Below, piece by piece: positions 10,865 through 22,675 of a DNA stretch of 64,000 nt. This DNA is from Bathynomus jamesi. Its lineage: Eukaryota > Arthropoda > Malacostraca > Isopoda > Cirolanidae. The notes under the pieces are model-generated. The model saw only the letters and a list, made by a program, of their open reading frames with translations. It did no database searches and was not told where the DNA came from. The position numbers were made by a program, and so were the translations under genes. How positions within the stretch are numbered: position 1 is the stretch's first letter; the number at the start of each line of letters is the position of its first letter. The stretch is taken from positions 112,501 through 176,500 of the forward strand of contig JAJOZX010008849.1 of the NCBI GenBank assembly GCA_023014485.1, in the 5' to 3' direction.

Positions 10865-11485
10865 TCAAATAGTGTGCAAGATTTCGTCTACCCTTTTCTT
10901 GAACTGATCCACAGAGGAACTGTTCACAACTTCCGAAGGTAACCTATTCCATGTGTCACAGATCTTATACGTAAAGTAATTCCCACACACACTAGTCCTA
11001 AACCGTTTCAAATCCAACTTCCAACCATTGTTGCGAGTTGGGTTATCATTTAAACTAAACACACACTTCTAAAATCGACATCGTTGAACCCGCGTAAGAG
11101 CTTGAAAACCTCGATCAGTTGACCGCGCAGCCTCCGAGTTTCAAGCGAAAACAAGTTCAGGGCGCGTAACCGTCGATTGTAGCCCATATGCCTAACGGAA
11201 GGGATTAACTTTGTGGCCCTCGCCTGCACTCGCTCCAGCCTCTCAATATCTTTCCTGAGGGTGGGCGACCAGAACTGCACACCATACTCCAGGTGCGGCC
11301 GAACAAGGGAATTGTACAGTGAGAGCACAATCTCCTTGTTCCGAAACTGAAATTGCCTCCTGATATAACCCAATAGTTTCTGGGCTTTCTTTTCCACCTC
11401 TACACACTGTTTCGTAAACTTAAGATCGCTGCTAATTAGCACACCCAAGTCCTTTTCTAAATCAGTCACCTCGATATTACTACCC

Positions 11486-11487
<2 letters not shown>
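10865..11487 (-). pseudogene. CR1-like LINE reverse transcriptase C-terminal region
   Basis: Two frames on the minus strand (11487-11050 and 11062-10865), offset by a frameshift near 11055, give the post-RT region typical of CR1: [61 protein letters not shown], then NNGWKLDLKRF and WNRLPSEVVNSSSV. The catalytic RT motifs and endonuclease lie outside the preserved part. The 5' break abuts a (GA)n tract at 11488. Confidence 0.9.

Positions 11488-11548
<61 letters not shown>
11488..11548. repeat. (GA)n microsatellite
   Basis: Pure AG tract next to the truncated LINE 5' end. Confidence 0.95.
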
Positions 11549-11550
<2 letters not shown>

Positions 11551-11899
11551 ACAAAATTGAACAAAGATCCAATACTTTAAATCATGAAGAACTGTTTTTG
11601 TTATTTAATTATTTTGAATTTCTATAATTACAAACATTAAAATTTGCTTTAGTAAACAACTTATACGTAGATCCTAAAGGAGCGACGATTCACTGGAACA
11701 ACAGCCTTTGGAAGAATGTGTATAATTGGTAGTGTCGTTAAGTAGCGAAGTAAATCTACTTTTTTATGCAAGAAGGAGGGGCCAAGGACAAATGCCCGCA
11801 AAAAGCGCTCCTCCCACGGAAGAAGAAGAGAGCCAAAATCAAGGTCCAGGGTTTTCGAGATGCCTAGACACTCTGCGTTTGAAAGATGGGAGGTCATCA

Positions 11900-12800
11900 T
11901 AGACTTTACTTAAGTAGATTTTTGCGGTATCTACTTCCTAAAAGGTAGAATTTTCTTTGATTACTTTCTACTTTTAAAAAGTATTTTTTGTTCAAAAATA
12001 TCTACTTTCTAATTCGTTACTGTTTTGTCGGTGATCCAACAATAGTGGAAAGTTGTTTTTTGCCGTTGTATGTATGATGTATCACACCGCGCTTTAACCA
12101 GTATTCAGGAAGCCCGATTACCATCCCATAAATGCTGGGCTTAATTCCGACAGTAATCTTGGCGATAAACCGACGATTTTGCAAAATGCAATTGGCGATA
12201 AATGGCGATCTGGTCATGAGAATTTGGCGATCGACCAGGATGACAGTATGGCAAATCTTCTCAAAGATCGTTGGAGACAATTGAAATCCATTTGCATCAA
12301 ATTGAACTGTGCTTTTCTCGTAAGTGCAGTACGCGAACGGGCATTTAGTGTTACAATGAAAGTAAGAGGGAGATTAAGAGGGAGATTATCAGAGAGTATC
12401 TTAAGAGGGAAATTATATATCAGACTTCATTTTCGAGTCCCAATTAATTGTTCACTACGATAAGACTATTTGATATTTGGTTCATATGTTTATGCTGTAT
12501 GCATATATTTTTAATAATACTGTTGTAATAATACATCAATTACAATAAGCTTCGTTTTTTTTCATTTGATGGTTAAAAGTGTTATTAAATAATTGAAAAT
12601 CAAGTAATAAAACTGAATAATCTCATAATCCTGAAAACCTACTTTTCAAAACTTACTTTCTACTTAAGTAGAACTTTTATAATCTACTTTCGACTTTTAC
12701 GAAGTATATATTTTCCTACTACTTTCTACTTTTAAGAAAGTACCTTTCTTATCAACTACTTCTACTTTCTAGAAAGTAGTAAAATATCTACTTAGTACAA
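11900..12800 (+). mobile_element. probable hAT derivative with AAGTAGA subterminal repeats
   Basis: Both ends carry inverted clusters of TACTTTCTACTT/AAGTAGA (11905-12012 and 12640-12790). Near 12325-12420 the plus strand reads VSAVRERAFSVTMKVRGRL, which resembles a degenerate hAT dimerisation signature. No target duplication is clear, so the boundaries are approximate. Confidence 0.45.
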
Positions 12801-13280
12801 AACTAATAATAATTGGCTAGAAAGAGATTTATACCAAACATTTTCAGAAGCAGATACTAGCGGACAACAGACATGTTGAGCTGTCAAACAGGCTTTTAGA
12901 AAACTCAGTATTTTGGATAAGACATAGTCAAAAGAGAATATATAGTCTAATATATATTATGTAAAATTCAATATTGCCAAATTTGCCCTAGCCTAATGAT
13001 CTATGTGCAAGATGGCTGACGAGTTATTTTGAATTTTTTAAATTGTGTTATCAAACAGTGTCGGGTATTTTTCAGTAATATATTTTTTTATGTTATTATG
13101 TCATAATTTTTAGTAATAAAAACCTAAAATAAAATAGTTTACAATTTCGAATTTACGCGTACTGACTAGTCATTACCCGTATTGACTGATTTGGGCTTTT
13201 GACATAGGTTAAGGTTAGGTCAGGTTAGGTTAGGTCAGGTTAGGTCTGATTAAGTTAGGTCAGGTTAGGGTTATATCAAT
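12801..13280. other. AT-rich spacer with degenerate TTAGG repeats
   Basis: No gene is seen. Positions 13206-13268 are an imperfect run of GGTTA/GGTCA pentamers, an interstitial relative of the arthropod telomere repeat. Confidence 0.6.
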
Positions 13281-13282
13281 AT

Positions 13283-13318
<36 letters not shown>

Positions 13319-13330
13319 ATATATATATAT

Positions 13331-13846
13331 TAGTGGTGGACCGGATGTCAGTTTTTCAACATCTGCGGATGCGGATTTTTTATTTCAATATCCGCGGATG
13401 CGGATGCGGATATTTAGTTAATCTATCAATATATAGAATTATGAATATATGACATAATTTTTCAAATTTCGTGATATTACTATTATGGCAGGCAATGCAT
13501 ACGAATTAAAATTAATATTAATGTTTTCATTATGATAAAAATAATAACTTTCTCAAGAGTTTCAGCCACAGAAAATTCAATGAAACAAGTTTCATTCAAT
13601 TTTCTGTGTTACCAGGTATTTATATTTTCAGGTTTATATATTTGTTTGTTCATTAATAATTAATACTTTACATGAAATGTGCATGACTGGGCCTTATAAG
13701 CTACTTTATAAGCTAATTTGATTGTAAATTGCATAATTTATTAGAGGTAATATCCGCATAACATCCGCAGTCAGAAGTGCGGATGCGGATGTTAAAAATG
13801 ACGCGGATATCCGCATATGTGGATGCGGATATCCGGTCCACCACTA
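13331..13846. mobile_element. non-autonomous hAT element with GCGGAT repeats
   Basis: The ends TAGTGGTGGACCGGAT and ATCCGGTCCACCACTA sit between TA tracts. Subterminal GCGGATGCGGAT runs occur at both ends, inverted. The interior has no coding signal. Confidence 0.8.
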
Positions 13847-13857
13847 ATATATATATA

Positions 13858-14160
13858 TATGTGGTGTAGTGGTTAGCGTCGCTGACTACGAATCCATCGG
13901 CCCCGGGACTGAGACCCGGTGACGACAGCCGGAGCGCAGCAAAACTCAGCTGTTCATCCTTCCGCACAATAAAAAAAGTGGTTGGTAGATAAATGGGTAC
14001 CCTGGGTGGCCTAGTGGTTAAGACGCTGGCTGCTGGTGGGGCGTGGTTCGGATTCCACGTTAAACTGTGGGTCTAAGATGGAGTGAAAAGTTTGACCTTC
14101 GTCAGAATGAACAATTCGGACGGAAGCTAACCAAAGGTTACGTATTTGCATTTGTTATAT
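13858..14160 (+). mobile_element. composite tRNA-derived SINE, copy 1
   Basis: Two tRNA-like modules lie in tandem. The first has an A box in GGTGTAGTGGTTAGC and an anticodon-like CTGACTACGAATC (resembling tRNA-Arg ACG). The second has GGCCTAGTGGTTAAGACGC and a GTGGTTCGGATTCCAC B-box-like segment. The tail reads TTCGTCAGAATGAACAATTC. The same unit recurs at 21866 (inverted) and 25909. RNA polymerase III transcription from the internal boxes is the usual mode for this class. Confidence 0.8.
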
Positions 14161-14229
14161 GCATTTAACATCGCCATTGCTATTTTTCATTACTTGCATT
14201 TTTCTTCTTAGTAATTACATGTTTTGTTT

Positions 14230-14760
14230 TTACTGTACATTCCATTCTTTTTTATTACTCCATCCCCTTGCCAGAATAAAATGAACCCCTCCTAAAGCAA
14301 CGGAATGAACATGTGGCACCGTCTTCTTGAAACATGATATCGTGCGGGTGAAGTTTCCACTCTGAATCAAAAGCAAGAGGTTGTCATCTAAGTTGGCTAT
14401 GTAATCTCGTGAATTAAGATGTCCCTCTACGAATACAGGGTTCAATTTTTCAGAGTGCCAAATGCCTGCCCACACCACAACAGCACACTCACCGAAGTTC
14501 ATATTGGATTGTACCAATGTGGTCTTGAACATATCGCCACAGGTTCTCTATACCCAGATCCGTCCTCCTGAAGCAAATTGTTGGAATGTTGATTCATTTG
14601 AGAAGATAAAAGGGTGCCAAAACTTATCAGACTTGTCTTTCAAATGCGTGGACCAGTCATGTTTCTTTTTATTAGTCCCAGCGAGCAATGGCTTCCGTCT
14701 AGCTGCACGTGCTCTGTACCCAGCTCTATACAGAACGGTCTAGTGACCCTCGTTCCACAG
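14230..14760 (-). pseudogene. Tc1-like transposase fragment
   Basis: The minus-strand frame from 14532 reads VVVWAGIWHSEKLNPVFVEG then LNSRDYIANLDDNLL, the segment between the first and second catalytic aspartates of Tc1-type enzymes. Upstream (14760-14540), DKFWHPFIFSNEST covers the area of the first acidic residue, with an asparagine in place of aspartate. The second acidic motif is degenerate. Frameshifts are present and no inverted ends are identified. Confidence 0.65.
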
Positions 14761-15530
14761 CTGAGGAATTTAGAAAAATATAAATCGGTGAACAAAGACA
14801 TTTCAGAAGTTGCTCAAAAACCACTGAAAAAACACCTCTGATATTTCAGTAATGAATTTGTGGGTCTGAGTTTTGTGCGAAGAGATATCTAGAGACGTAA
14901 AAGTAAAGATAGTGGGAAGACTATGTTGAACAGAAAAAGGAAAAGACAAAAGTTTGAAGCAGTTGGAAGGTAAATGTCTAAAAGACGTTCATTTCATGAC
15001 ACTGAACAACTTTGTGACATCAAAACTCAGCTGCTCTTTTTTGTTTTACTCGAGAAAGAAGATATTTTCTTGAAAGAGGACCGTTCTTTTCGGGAAGACC
15101 TACAGTCGTTAGCAATAAGGAAAGCAAAGAGTTAGTAACTTAGTGCACTTAGAGTTGTAAATGATTGTGCTGAAAGTGGAGTAGCAGTGATCAAAGAATT
15201 CAACCAAATCTTGACAAAGGAAGAAGAACAGAAACAGTTTCTCGTGCAAGTAAATGAAGAAAACAAACTTCCTTGCTAATTCAAAGAAATCTACTGTAAT
15301 GGCCGCCTTAAATGAAACCAGGCAACAATGAGCAGCTGGCTGTTGTGATGCCCACTCCCCCTCAGTGAGGAGATAATATTCACAATATACTACAGGGTCA
15401 TGGGGCAAAACTTTAGAGTCGTTGAGCTACCTCCAAATATTTTTTAAAAAAGTTAAAAATTTGTTTGGAATGTATTTGTGACAAGTGACATCCAATGAAA
15501 GGATAAAATTCTAAATAAATAAATAAATAT
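14761..15530. other. no recognised gene
   Basis: Mixed sequence adjoining the Tc1 relic. Short frames on both strands show no family I recognise. It ends in an AAATA run and a CA/TA tract. Confidence 0.4.
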
Positions 15531-15556
15531 ATATATACACACAGTACATATATATA

Positions 15557-15616
<60 letters not shown>

Positions 15617-15637
15617 ATTTTAATTTATATAGACAGA

Positions 15638-15674
<37 letters not shown>

Positions 15675-15690
15675 TATATATATATATACA
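15531..15690. repeat. long (TA)n tract, interrupted
   Basis: Three TA runs separated by short unique pieces. Confidence 0.9.
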
Positions 15691-15797
15691 CTTGTAAATT
15701 TCACATTTACTTAAGTTTGCCTCAACCCTCTCAAATAAATATTGCATTGATTAATTTTTAGAAGAAAATTTATCAAAGTCGAAATAATATTTAATTA

Positions 15798-15875
15798 ATA
15801 AGGTGGAATAACGAGCTTAACCTTCGTCAGAATGAACAATTCGGGCGGAAGCAAAACGAAGGTTAACGAAAGTTG
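15798..15875 (+). repeat. fragment of composite SINE tail
   Basis: AACCTTCGTCAGAATGAACA and following bases match the 3' part of the SINE at 13858. The tRNA-like heads are missing. Confidence 0.7.
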
Positions 15876-16111
15876 ATAATACGAAATTGTAACGAACATA
15901 GTCTTCCATAGTTTTCTTTATTTACTTTAAAGTTTTCTTTCAGTCTTCGGTTAAAAATGAAAAATGATTTAGAGTCATGTTTCCAAACATCATGTTCAGA
16001 TAAGGAGGAGTGCCCTAAATCATTGTCACACGCGCATAAATGGAGTCACTTTTCTTGCTCACTCATGTGCAAAATATTTATGGATACTACTGACCTTTTA
16101 TTTATTATTTT

Positions 16112-16148
16112 ATAATATATATATATATATATAATTTTTTTTATAGTG

Positions 16149-16185
<37 letters not shown>

Positions 16186-16212
16186 TGTGTGTGTGTGTGT
16201 GTGTGTGTGTGT
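16112..16212. repeat. (TA)n then (GT)n microsatellite
   Basis: TA tract, poly-T, TA tract, then a GT tract with one interruption. Confidence 0.95.
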
Positions 16213-16834
16213 TACAAAGGATATTTTCAATATCATTCGGTTTACGGTGGCATTAAGTACAGTATACCATTTTAAATGATATTCTATACTTTACGATGAG
16301 GTTAAATTAAAAAGTATATAATTGTTTGTTAATAATTAATAGATATAAAATCACGTACAGTTCTTTTATTTACTTAAAGAAGGTTTTTCTAAACCCCCAA
16401 AAATACAAATTAAAAAAAATGGTTTCTTCCATGATTTAACCATTTTTTTAATTACCTTAAAATTAATAGTAAAAAAATCTCTCTTATGGCATCCAAAATT
16501 ATGGAAGGACCCTACTAAAACCCGGCGAACTCCTAATTTCGAATAGCGATGATATGGTATGTATATGGATTTATGACAGGTTATATCATTGTAGAAATCG
16601 TTCAACCAATTATCTTTAGACATCTTTGAATATTTGTGGAAATAGTGATGCGTGTAATGAAATTGGACAGTTTTACTCCACCATTCAATCCAATGCTAAA
16701 TCACTGGAATAGAAGTGGATTGTCAGTATTTGCACGTGAATAGAAGAGGTTTCTTTAATCATTTGTAAGTTATTTAATATTTTATAGCTTGAATTTGGAT
16801 ATTTTGGGACTGTTTACATTTGTTTACGTGAAAT
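16213..16834. other. no recognised gene
   Basis: AT-rich. The 85-codon minus-strand frame at 16366-16623 shows no known motif. Confidence 0.4.
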
Positions 16835-17570
16835 TACTATTAATTACTCTAGACAAAGAAGGCCAATCATTCCGAGAAATGCTCCTCTCGAAAAAAAAGT
16901 ACCTCACTCATTGGAGTGCAAACGATTATCACCAGATTTCGTGAAACAGTTAATACCACAAATAAAGGTTGAAGAGAAAGGAAACGAAAGACAACAGAGA
17001 AGGAAGAGAGGATCATCGTTAAGAAGTCGAAGACTAAACCTCTTTCACGTAAGCACACACATTGCGGCTGACTTCAATTCAACAACAATAAACCAACATC
17101 TCAATTAAAGGAAACTGTGAAATGGCTCCTATAAGAGAAGCTTGAGGGGAAGAGTCGCAGCCTAGAAACCTCTGCTAAGTGAAAGAAACAAACAGAAACG
17201 ACTCCACTGGACAGGAAGACACACGAATCAGGTACTAGAATTGTGGAAGAGTACTTTGGACCGACGAGACTCTATTTGAACTCTTCAGAATAAAAGGTTG
17301 ATTTTATGTCAGAAGAAAGATAGGTGAGAAATGGTCATAAAAATATTTTACACCCACTGTGAAGCACGAGAGTTTAACTGTGAAGGTGTGGGTTGTTTTG
17401 TTGGCGAGAAAAAGGGGGGGGGGGTCTTGTGAAAATCGAAGAATTAGTGGCGAAAGAAAAGTGTATATACAACCCCATTCTTCAACGTCATGCTATTCAG
17501 TCAAGGAATCGAATTATGGGTGATGGGTTCCTTTCACAGAAGATAACGACCCAAAACCCACAGCTGAGCT
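16835..17570 (+). pseudogene. Tc1-like transposase, heavily frameshifted
   Basis: Read across frames, the plus strand follows the order of a Tc1 transposase. An opening region includes SLECKRLSPDFVKQ (about 16910). A central part near 17240 contains VEEYFGPTR and YLNSSE, the area of the first catalytic aspartate. GLVKIEELVAKEKCIYN precedes LQRHAIQSRNRIMGDGFLSQ just before the second aspartate region at about 17545. At least five frameshifts or stops are present. No inverted ends are recognised, and the 3' end is replaced by LINE-related sequence at 17571. Confidence 0.75.
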
Positions 17571-17709
17571 GAAGTGAATTGAATTGAATAACTTTTATTG
17601 ATAAAATAAATACAATTATACAATTTTTGTTTTAACATAAATAACTGTAAAATTACACTATTTATTTTATTTAATTTATCCCTTAAGCTTTAGGCTTTAC
17701 TGGGCTCTT

Positions 17710-18518
17710 AATTAAAAATAAAACAGATAGTTATAGCCGATGATATGGTGTTAATAAGTCCCTCTATTAAAGGTCTGGATCGGCTACTAAAAGTCTGCGG
17801 AGTGTATTCGCAGAAACATGATATTCTTTTTAATGTTCAAAAACTAAGGTTGCAGTTTCATCCTAAAAGCTGTAATCAGCCAACTGATATAGGTTTAAAA
17901 TGAATGGTGAAGTAATTGAGGAAGTACAAGAGTTTAAGTATTTGGGTCAAACTATTACCAGCTCCTTGAGTGATGACTCGGATATAAGAAAACAATCTCG
18001 AAGCCTTTGTGCTAAAGCGAATATGACTATAATGAACTTCCGGTTCTGTACAAGTGAAGCTAAAGACACTCTCTTTCGTACTTTCTGCAGTAATATCCTC
18101 TGGGTGAATTATGAAAAAGGTTCTGGCAGAAATCTAATTTTGCCGTATAACAGGTCTTTTTAGACTCCTCCATAAATTACCCCCAAGATGCTCAGTTTCG
18201 CAAATGTTTGCTACCCGCAATGTCCCGAGCTTCCCGGAGGTAACAAGACGTGCTCAATACAGTCTAATGCAAAGAATTAAAAAATCAACCAACCCGATCA
18301 TCCAAGCTATCCATGAGTCCTGCCATTTATCCTCTAAGCTATGGACTTCTTGGTACGAAAACGTCTGTCTGTAGCTCCACTTAACTTCGACATTACAGTA
18401 TTATTTCTAATCAATTGTATATATTTCTATCCTTAGTATATGAACTGTCATTGTATTAATAATATTTGTCATATGGACTACAGTGTACCAATAAACCTTT
18501 TCATTTTCATCATTATTA
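17710..18518 (+). pseudogene. LINE reverse transcriptase 3' fragment (family shared with 4.6 kb)
   Basis: The sequence starts just upstream of the RT catalytic D-D pair (the translation begins with a DDMVLISPSIKGL-type segment near 17735). It continues with VQEFKYLGQTITSSLSDDSD, ANMTIMNFRFC and CSNILWVNYEKGSGR, then frameshifts to FRLLHKLPPRC and ends HESCHLSSKLW. The 3' tail is CCTTTTCATTTTCATC at 18495-18512, matching the minus-strand copy at 4575. Small deletions and frameshifts make it inactive. Confidence 0.82.
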
Positions 18519-18779
18519 ATATATAAATCATGAATAAGAATTATTAATTAGAGTTATTATTATTAAGTTATTAAGTTATTATTAAGTTATTATTATTATT
18601 AGAGATATAAAACAAATACAAAGTCATTATCGAAGGAATGATACCAATATTATAAAAAAAAAATCAATATTAGACATGAACGATGAACAATAACGAGTAA
18701 TGTACATTTAATCCTAAATTACAAACGAAAAATGAATAAGTAATAGAGTAATGTACATTTAATTCTAGATTTTTATTAG

Positions 18780-19500
18780 TATTCCATCATTAATCGAGAT
18801 TTCAACTTGTTTTTAAACGAATTTACGCAATTTCAAAATATTTTTTATATCAACATTTAAATCATTCCAGTTTCAGTCCAATGAAAATGGATGATTTTTG
18901 AAATGAAGACAGTTTAAATTGAGGAATAACGAGCTTTGATCTATTTCTGGTCTGATACGAGTGTATTTCTTGATGAGTTACAAAATATCTATTTATTCAT
19001 TGTAAGTTAATGATTTTGTTCTTACATTTGTAAATGAAAATAAAATGTGCCACTTTGATTACATCTTTGAGCTTTAGTAGCTTTAGCTCTTTAAATAATG
19101 CACTAGAATGATCATGGAAATCAGCACCAGATAATAACCTTGTTGCTCATTTTTGGATGACAAAGATACTGTTTAAAGCGTTGTTAGCGGAATTTCCCCA
19201 TACAAGGTTGCAGTGCGTTATATAAGGAAAAACAAGAGTATGATACAGAGTTAACAAAACCTGTTTAGAGACTACTTATCTAAGTTTAAACATTATAGCA
19301 ACGCTTCTTCAAATCTTTTTTGAGATATAATTTACATGATCACTCCACTGTAAATTCCTGTCTAGCATTACCCAAGAAATTTCGTTACAGTAAATTCCTT
19401 TACAGCGATTTCATCAATAATTAGTTCACCAAAATACACGCACATTCCGTCTATTAGTAAAAAATAAAAATCATGACATTTGTTTTACTGGTATTTAAGA
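18780..19500 (-). pseudogene. LINE reverse transcriptase 3' fragment, another family
   Basis: The minus-strand translation, with several stops, gives LTLYHTLVFPYITHCNLVWG then LFKELKLLKLKDVIKV and FIFIYKCKN. This is the post-RT region of a non-LTR retrotransposon (compare the LYYSLVYPYLTYC type). It differs from the CR1 and jockey copies elsewhere in the window. Confidence 0.7.
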
Positions 19501-19818
19501 AGAGTTTATAAAGGCTCGTAAAGAATTATCTATAACAGCAGGGAGAACAGCACATTTCGAAACTGATGACGTGCCCCCTTCCCCCTCCCACTCCCCCCTC
19601 CCACTCCCCGTCACACAATCTCCTAATTTAATGAATTACTCTCGGATGAACTTGACATCCAATAAAATAATACTCTTGAAGATGTTGCAAAGCGAATGGG
19701 ACAAATTAAACAGTAACATTTTATCAAAAACTGTCAAAAGATGGCTAAAATACGTACAATCGTTAGCGCAATGAAGAGGGATAGTCAGACATGTCAACTC
19801 TCACAGATTTTAAGTCTC

Positions 19819-19821
<3 letters not shown>

Positions 19822-19869
<48 letters not shown>
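19822..19869. repeat. (TAA)n microsatellite
   Basis: Pure AAT trinucleotide tract. Confidence 0.95.
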
Positions 19870-19871
<2 letters not shown>

Positions 19872-20217
19872 TTGAGGGAGACTGAGAAATCTCACGAATT
19901 TTCATCAAGGTTGACGTCTCTGGATAGTATGATGAAAGACATTTGAAATAATTAACCACATGATATTTTCAATGTATGCCCACACCTTTGAACGTCACTA
20001 AAAACTTTATCAAACCAGTTTCTGCCAAATTTTTTTCTTCGAAGGAGGACCTTTTTGGCATATGAATAAAGTTTATGGATCCTTTTAACTTTTTGTACCT
20101 AAATTTTAAGTATTAAAATTATCCTTTGATAATAATTTAACGATTTCACAGTAATCAATATGCCTCATCTTCATTCGTTATTAGCAGTAGGTAACAAATG
20201 ATGAATGTGCAATTAAT
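19870..20217. other. no recognised feature
   Basis: Unique AT-rich spacer between two trinucleotide microsatellites. Confidence 0.4.
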
Positions 20218-20492
20218 TCTTTTTCTTCTTCTTCTTCTTCTTCTCCTTCTTCTTCTTCTTTTTCTTCTCCTTCTTCTTCTTCTTTTTCTTCTCCTTCTTC
20301 TTCTTCTTCTTCTTCTTCTTCTTCTTCTCCTTCTTCTTCTTCTTTTTCTTCTCCTTCTTCTTCTTCTTTTTCTTCTCCTTCTTCTTCTTCTTCTTCTTCT
20401 TCTTCTTCTTCTTCTCCTTCTTCTTCTTCTTTTTCTTCTCCTTCTTCCTTCTTTTTCTTCTTCTTCTTCTTCTTCTTCTTCTTCTTCTCTTC

Positions 20493-20525
<33 letters not shown>

Positions 20526-20526
20526 G
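20218..20526. repeat. 300-bp (TTC)n tract with higher-order pattern, then (TTA)n
   Basis: TTC repeats are punctuated by CTCC and TTTTT variants. TTCTTTTTCTTCTCC recurs at about 15-60 bp spacing (near 20259, 20280, 20340 and 20365). The 128-codon arginine-rich minus-strand frame and the leucine-rich plus-strand frame are products of the repeat. Confidence 0.95.
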
Positions 20527-20580
20527 CTTACACCTCACCACCTATTTTCCTGAAAAACGAAACGACTGTTGTTTAACCCC

Positions 20581-20760
20581 ACGCTTCTCAAACTAGGGGT
20601 CGCGTAAATATTATTGGGGGTCGCAGAAACATTTGAAAATATTATTTTTTTCATAAATATACAGTGTTAGTACCTATTGCTTTTATGACATTGAGTGAAG
20701 GGTCGCGAAAAAATTTGTCTGATCCAAAGGGGTCGCAAGTGAAAAAAGTTTGAGAAGCCA
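20581..20760. mobile_element. hAT-type MITE (CGCTTCTCAAACTAGGGGTCGC)
   Basis: Ends GCTTCTCAAACT and AGTTTGAGAAGC are flanked by near-identical TTTAACCC(C) copies on both sides. The interior repeats GGGGTCGC three times. No coding content. Confidence 0.75.
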
Positions 20761-20902
20761 TGTTTTAACCCACGGCGGACTCCACTTTGAGAAACGTTTC
20801 TCTAAATCGTCGTTGTTCACTCCTTATACTTCCTCACATGTAATGATTTCACGAATGATAAAGGTGTCCCCATAATTTGAACAACCAGTATATATATAGG
20901 TA

Positions 20903-21809
20903 CCGGGTGTCCCAAAATGAATATAGCAAAAAGAAAATCAAATAACTTTTATGGTAATTTAGATAATGAAATAGTTTTTACATGAATACAAGCATTAGAC
21001 ATGTAAGTTTTAGTTTACTTTAATTCATTATGGTATTGTTTAGCTTTTGTAAAATTATTGATAAACTTCTACGTGTCGTCCATCCTTCACTATGATCAAT
21101 CGTATGATGCGGCGTTCAAATTGTCGAAAAGCTTTTTCCAGCACGACTGTAGGGATCGATGTCACTGTATCAATACGATGCTTAAGTTCTTCAATGTCTC
21201 TTGGTTTGCTAGCGTTTCAAAAAACCCCATAGATAAAAATCCAAAGGTGTTAAGTCGGGTGAACGGGCCGGCCATTTCATAAGTCCTCCCCGACCAATCC
21301 ATCGTCCAGGGAAAGTTCATTTAAAACGCTTTAACATTGCGAGCAAAATGAAGGGGTCCTCCATCCTGTTGAAAGAAACTCTTTGTAGCAAGCCAAGATT
21401 TTCCTGCAATTATGGAATAAAGAACTGTCGTAACGTGTTAAGGTACGAAATGCCGGTGATATGCCGGTTCATCAAAAAAATAGGGTCCATAAATGCGGAA
21501 CTTGACAGGCCACACCATACGTTAACTTTAGGTGAATTCCTTTCATGTTCATACAGCTCATGAGGATTTTCCTCTCCCTAAATCCTACAGTTGTGCCGAT
21601 TAACATTGCCCGATATGTGAAATGTAGCCTTGTCATTATTCTGGAAAATGGGGTTTATTCTGAAAAGAAAAGGAAGTGACAATCAATATTCATAACCAAT
21701 TAAAACTTATACGTTTAATCCTTGTATTCATGTAAAAACCATTTCATTATCTCAATTACCAAAAGAGTTATTCACTTTCTTTTTACTATATTCATTTTTG
21801 GACACCCGG
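20903..21809 (-). mobile_element. Tc1/mariner element with degraded transposase
   Basis: Ends CCGGGTGTCCCAAAATGAAT and the mirror CATTTTTGGACACCCGG. The minus strand carries a frameshifted transposase: ISGNVNRHN, PKVNVWCGLSSS, HITGISYLN, a broken second-aspartate region (VSFNRMEDP), then WPARSPDLTPLDFYLWGFLK near 21200-21270. The third motif is of the same type as the 588-1357 copy. At least three frameshifts. Confidence 0.85.
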
Positions 21810-21865
21810 TGTGTGTGTGTATATATATGTGTGTGTGTATATATATACACACACACACACACCTT

Positions 21866-22152
21866 TGGTTAGCTTCCGCCCGAATTGTTCATTCTGACGA
21901 AGGTCAAGCTTTTCACTCCACCTTAGACCTACAGTTTAACGTGGAATCCGAACCACGCCCCATCAGCAGTCCAGCATCTTAACCACTAGGCCACTTAGGG
22001 TACCCATTTATCTACCAACCACTTTCTTTATTGTGTGTGGAAGGATGAACAGCTGGGTTTTGCTGCCCGCAGGCTGCAGTCCGTCGGATCTCGAACCCGG
22101 GGCCGATGGATTCGTAATCAGCGACACTAACCACTACACCACCGAGGCGCAT
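21866..22152 (-). mobile_element. composite tRNA-derived SINE, copy 2 (inverted)
   Basis: Reverse complement of the 13858 SINE: the tail GAATTGTTCATTCTGACGAA comes first, and the heads end at the ACCACTACACCACC box near 22140. It lies next to the mariner right end and ends against a (TA)n tract. Confidence 0.8.
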
Positions 22153-22675
22153 ATATATATATATATATATATATAAACGAACAAAATTGCGCTATATCCT
22201 GCTTTGGACCTTCACACATTTCGTCGTCAACTTAACCCAATTTAATATGACCTTTGAAACCTTGTGGTTAGAGTGTCACTCCGACGAAATCTCATTTAAC
22301 CAACCAACTGTTTGCGCCCAAACCTAATGTAATAATGTTATTATCGTTAGTTTAATGAGTACTGTCCCTACTAACAGCCAGATTCTTAAATACCTCTCTA
22401 TTCACAATCTTCTTTCGGATCATCAGTATGGGTTCCGCAAGGGACGCCCCACTGGCGATCTCCTCGTAAATCTCTCTAACTCTTGGTCATTCTCCTTTCG
22501 GGATTTCGGTGAAACCTCTACTATTGCGTTAGACATATCAAAAGCTTTTGATAAAATCTGGCATAAGTCCTTAATTTCGAAACTGCCCTCCTTCGGTTGC
22601 TATCTTTCGATTTGTGCCTTCATTTCTGATTTCTTTTCTAGCCGATCTATTGCTGCAGTTGTACCAGGTCATCGC

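Noticed and set aside
20155..20541. 128-codon poly-arginine/glutamate minus-strand frame and matching leucine-rich plus frame
   Set aside because: Pure translation of the TTC microsatellite.
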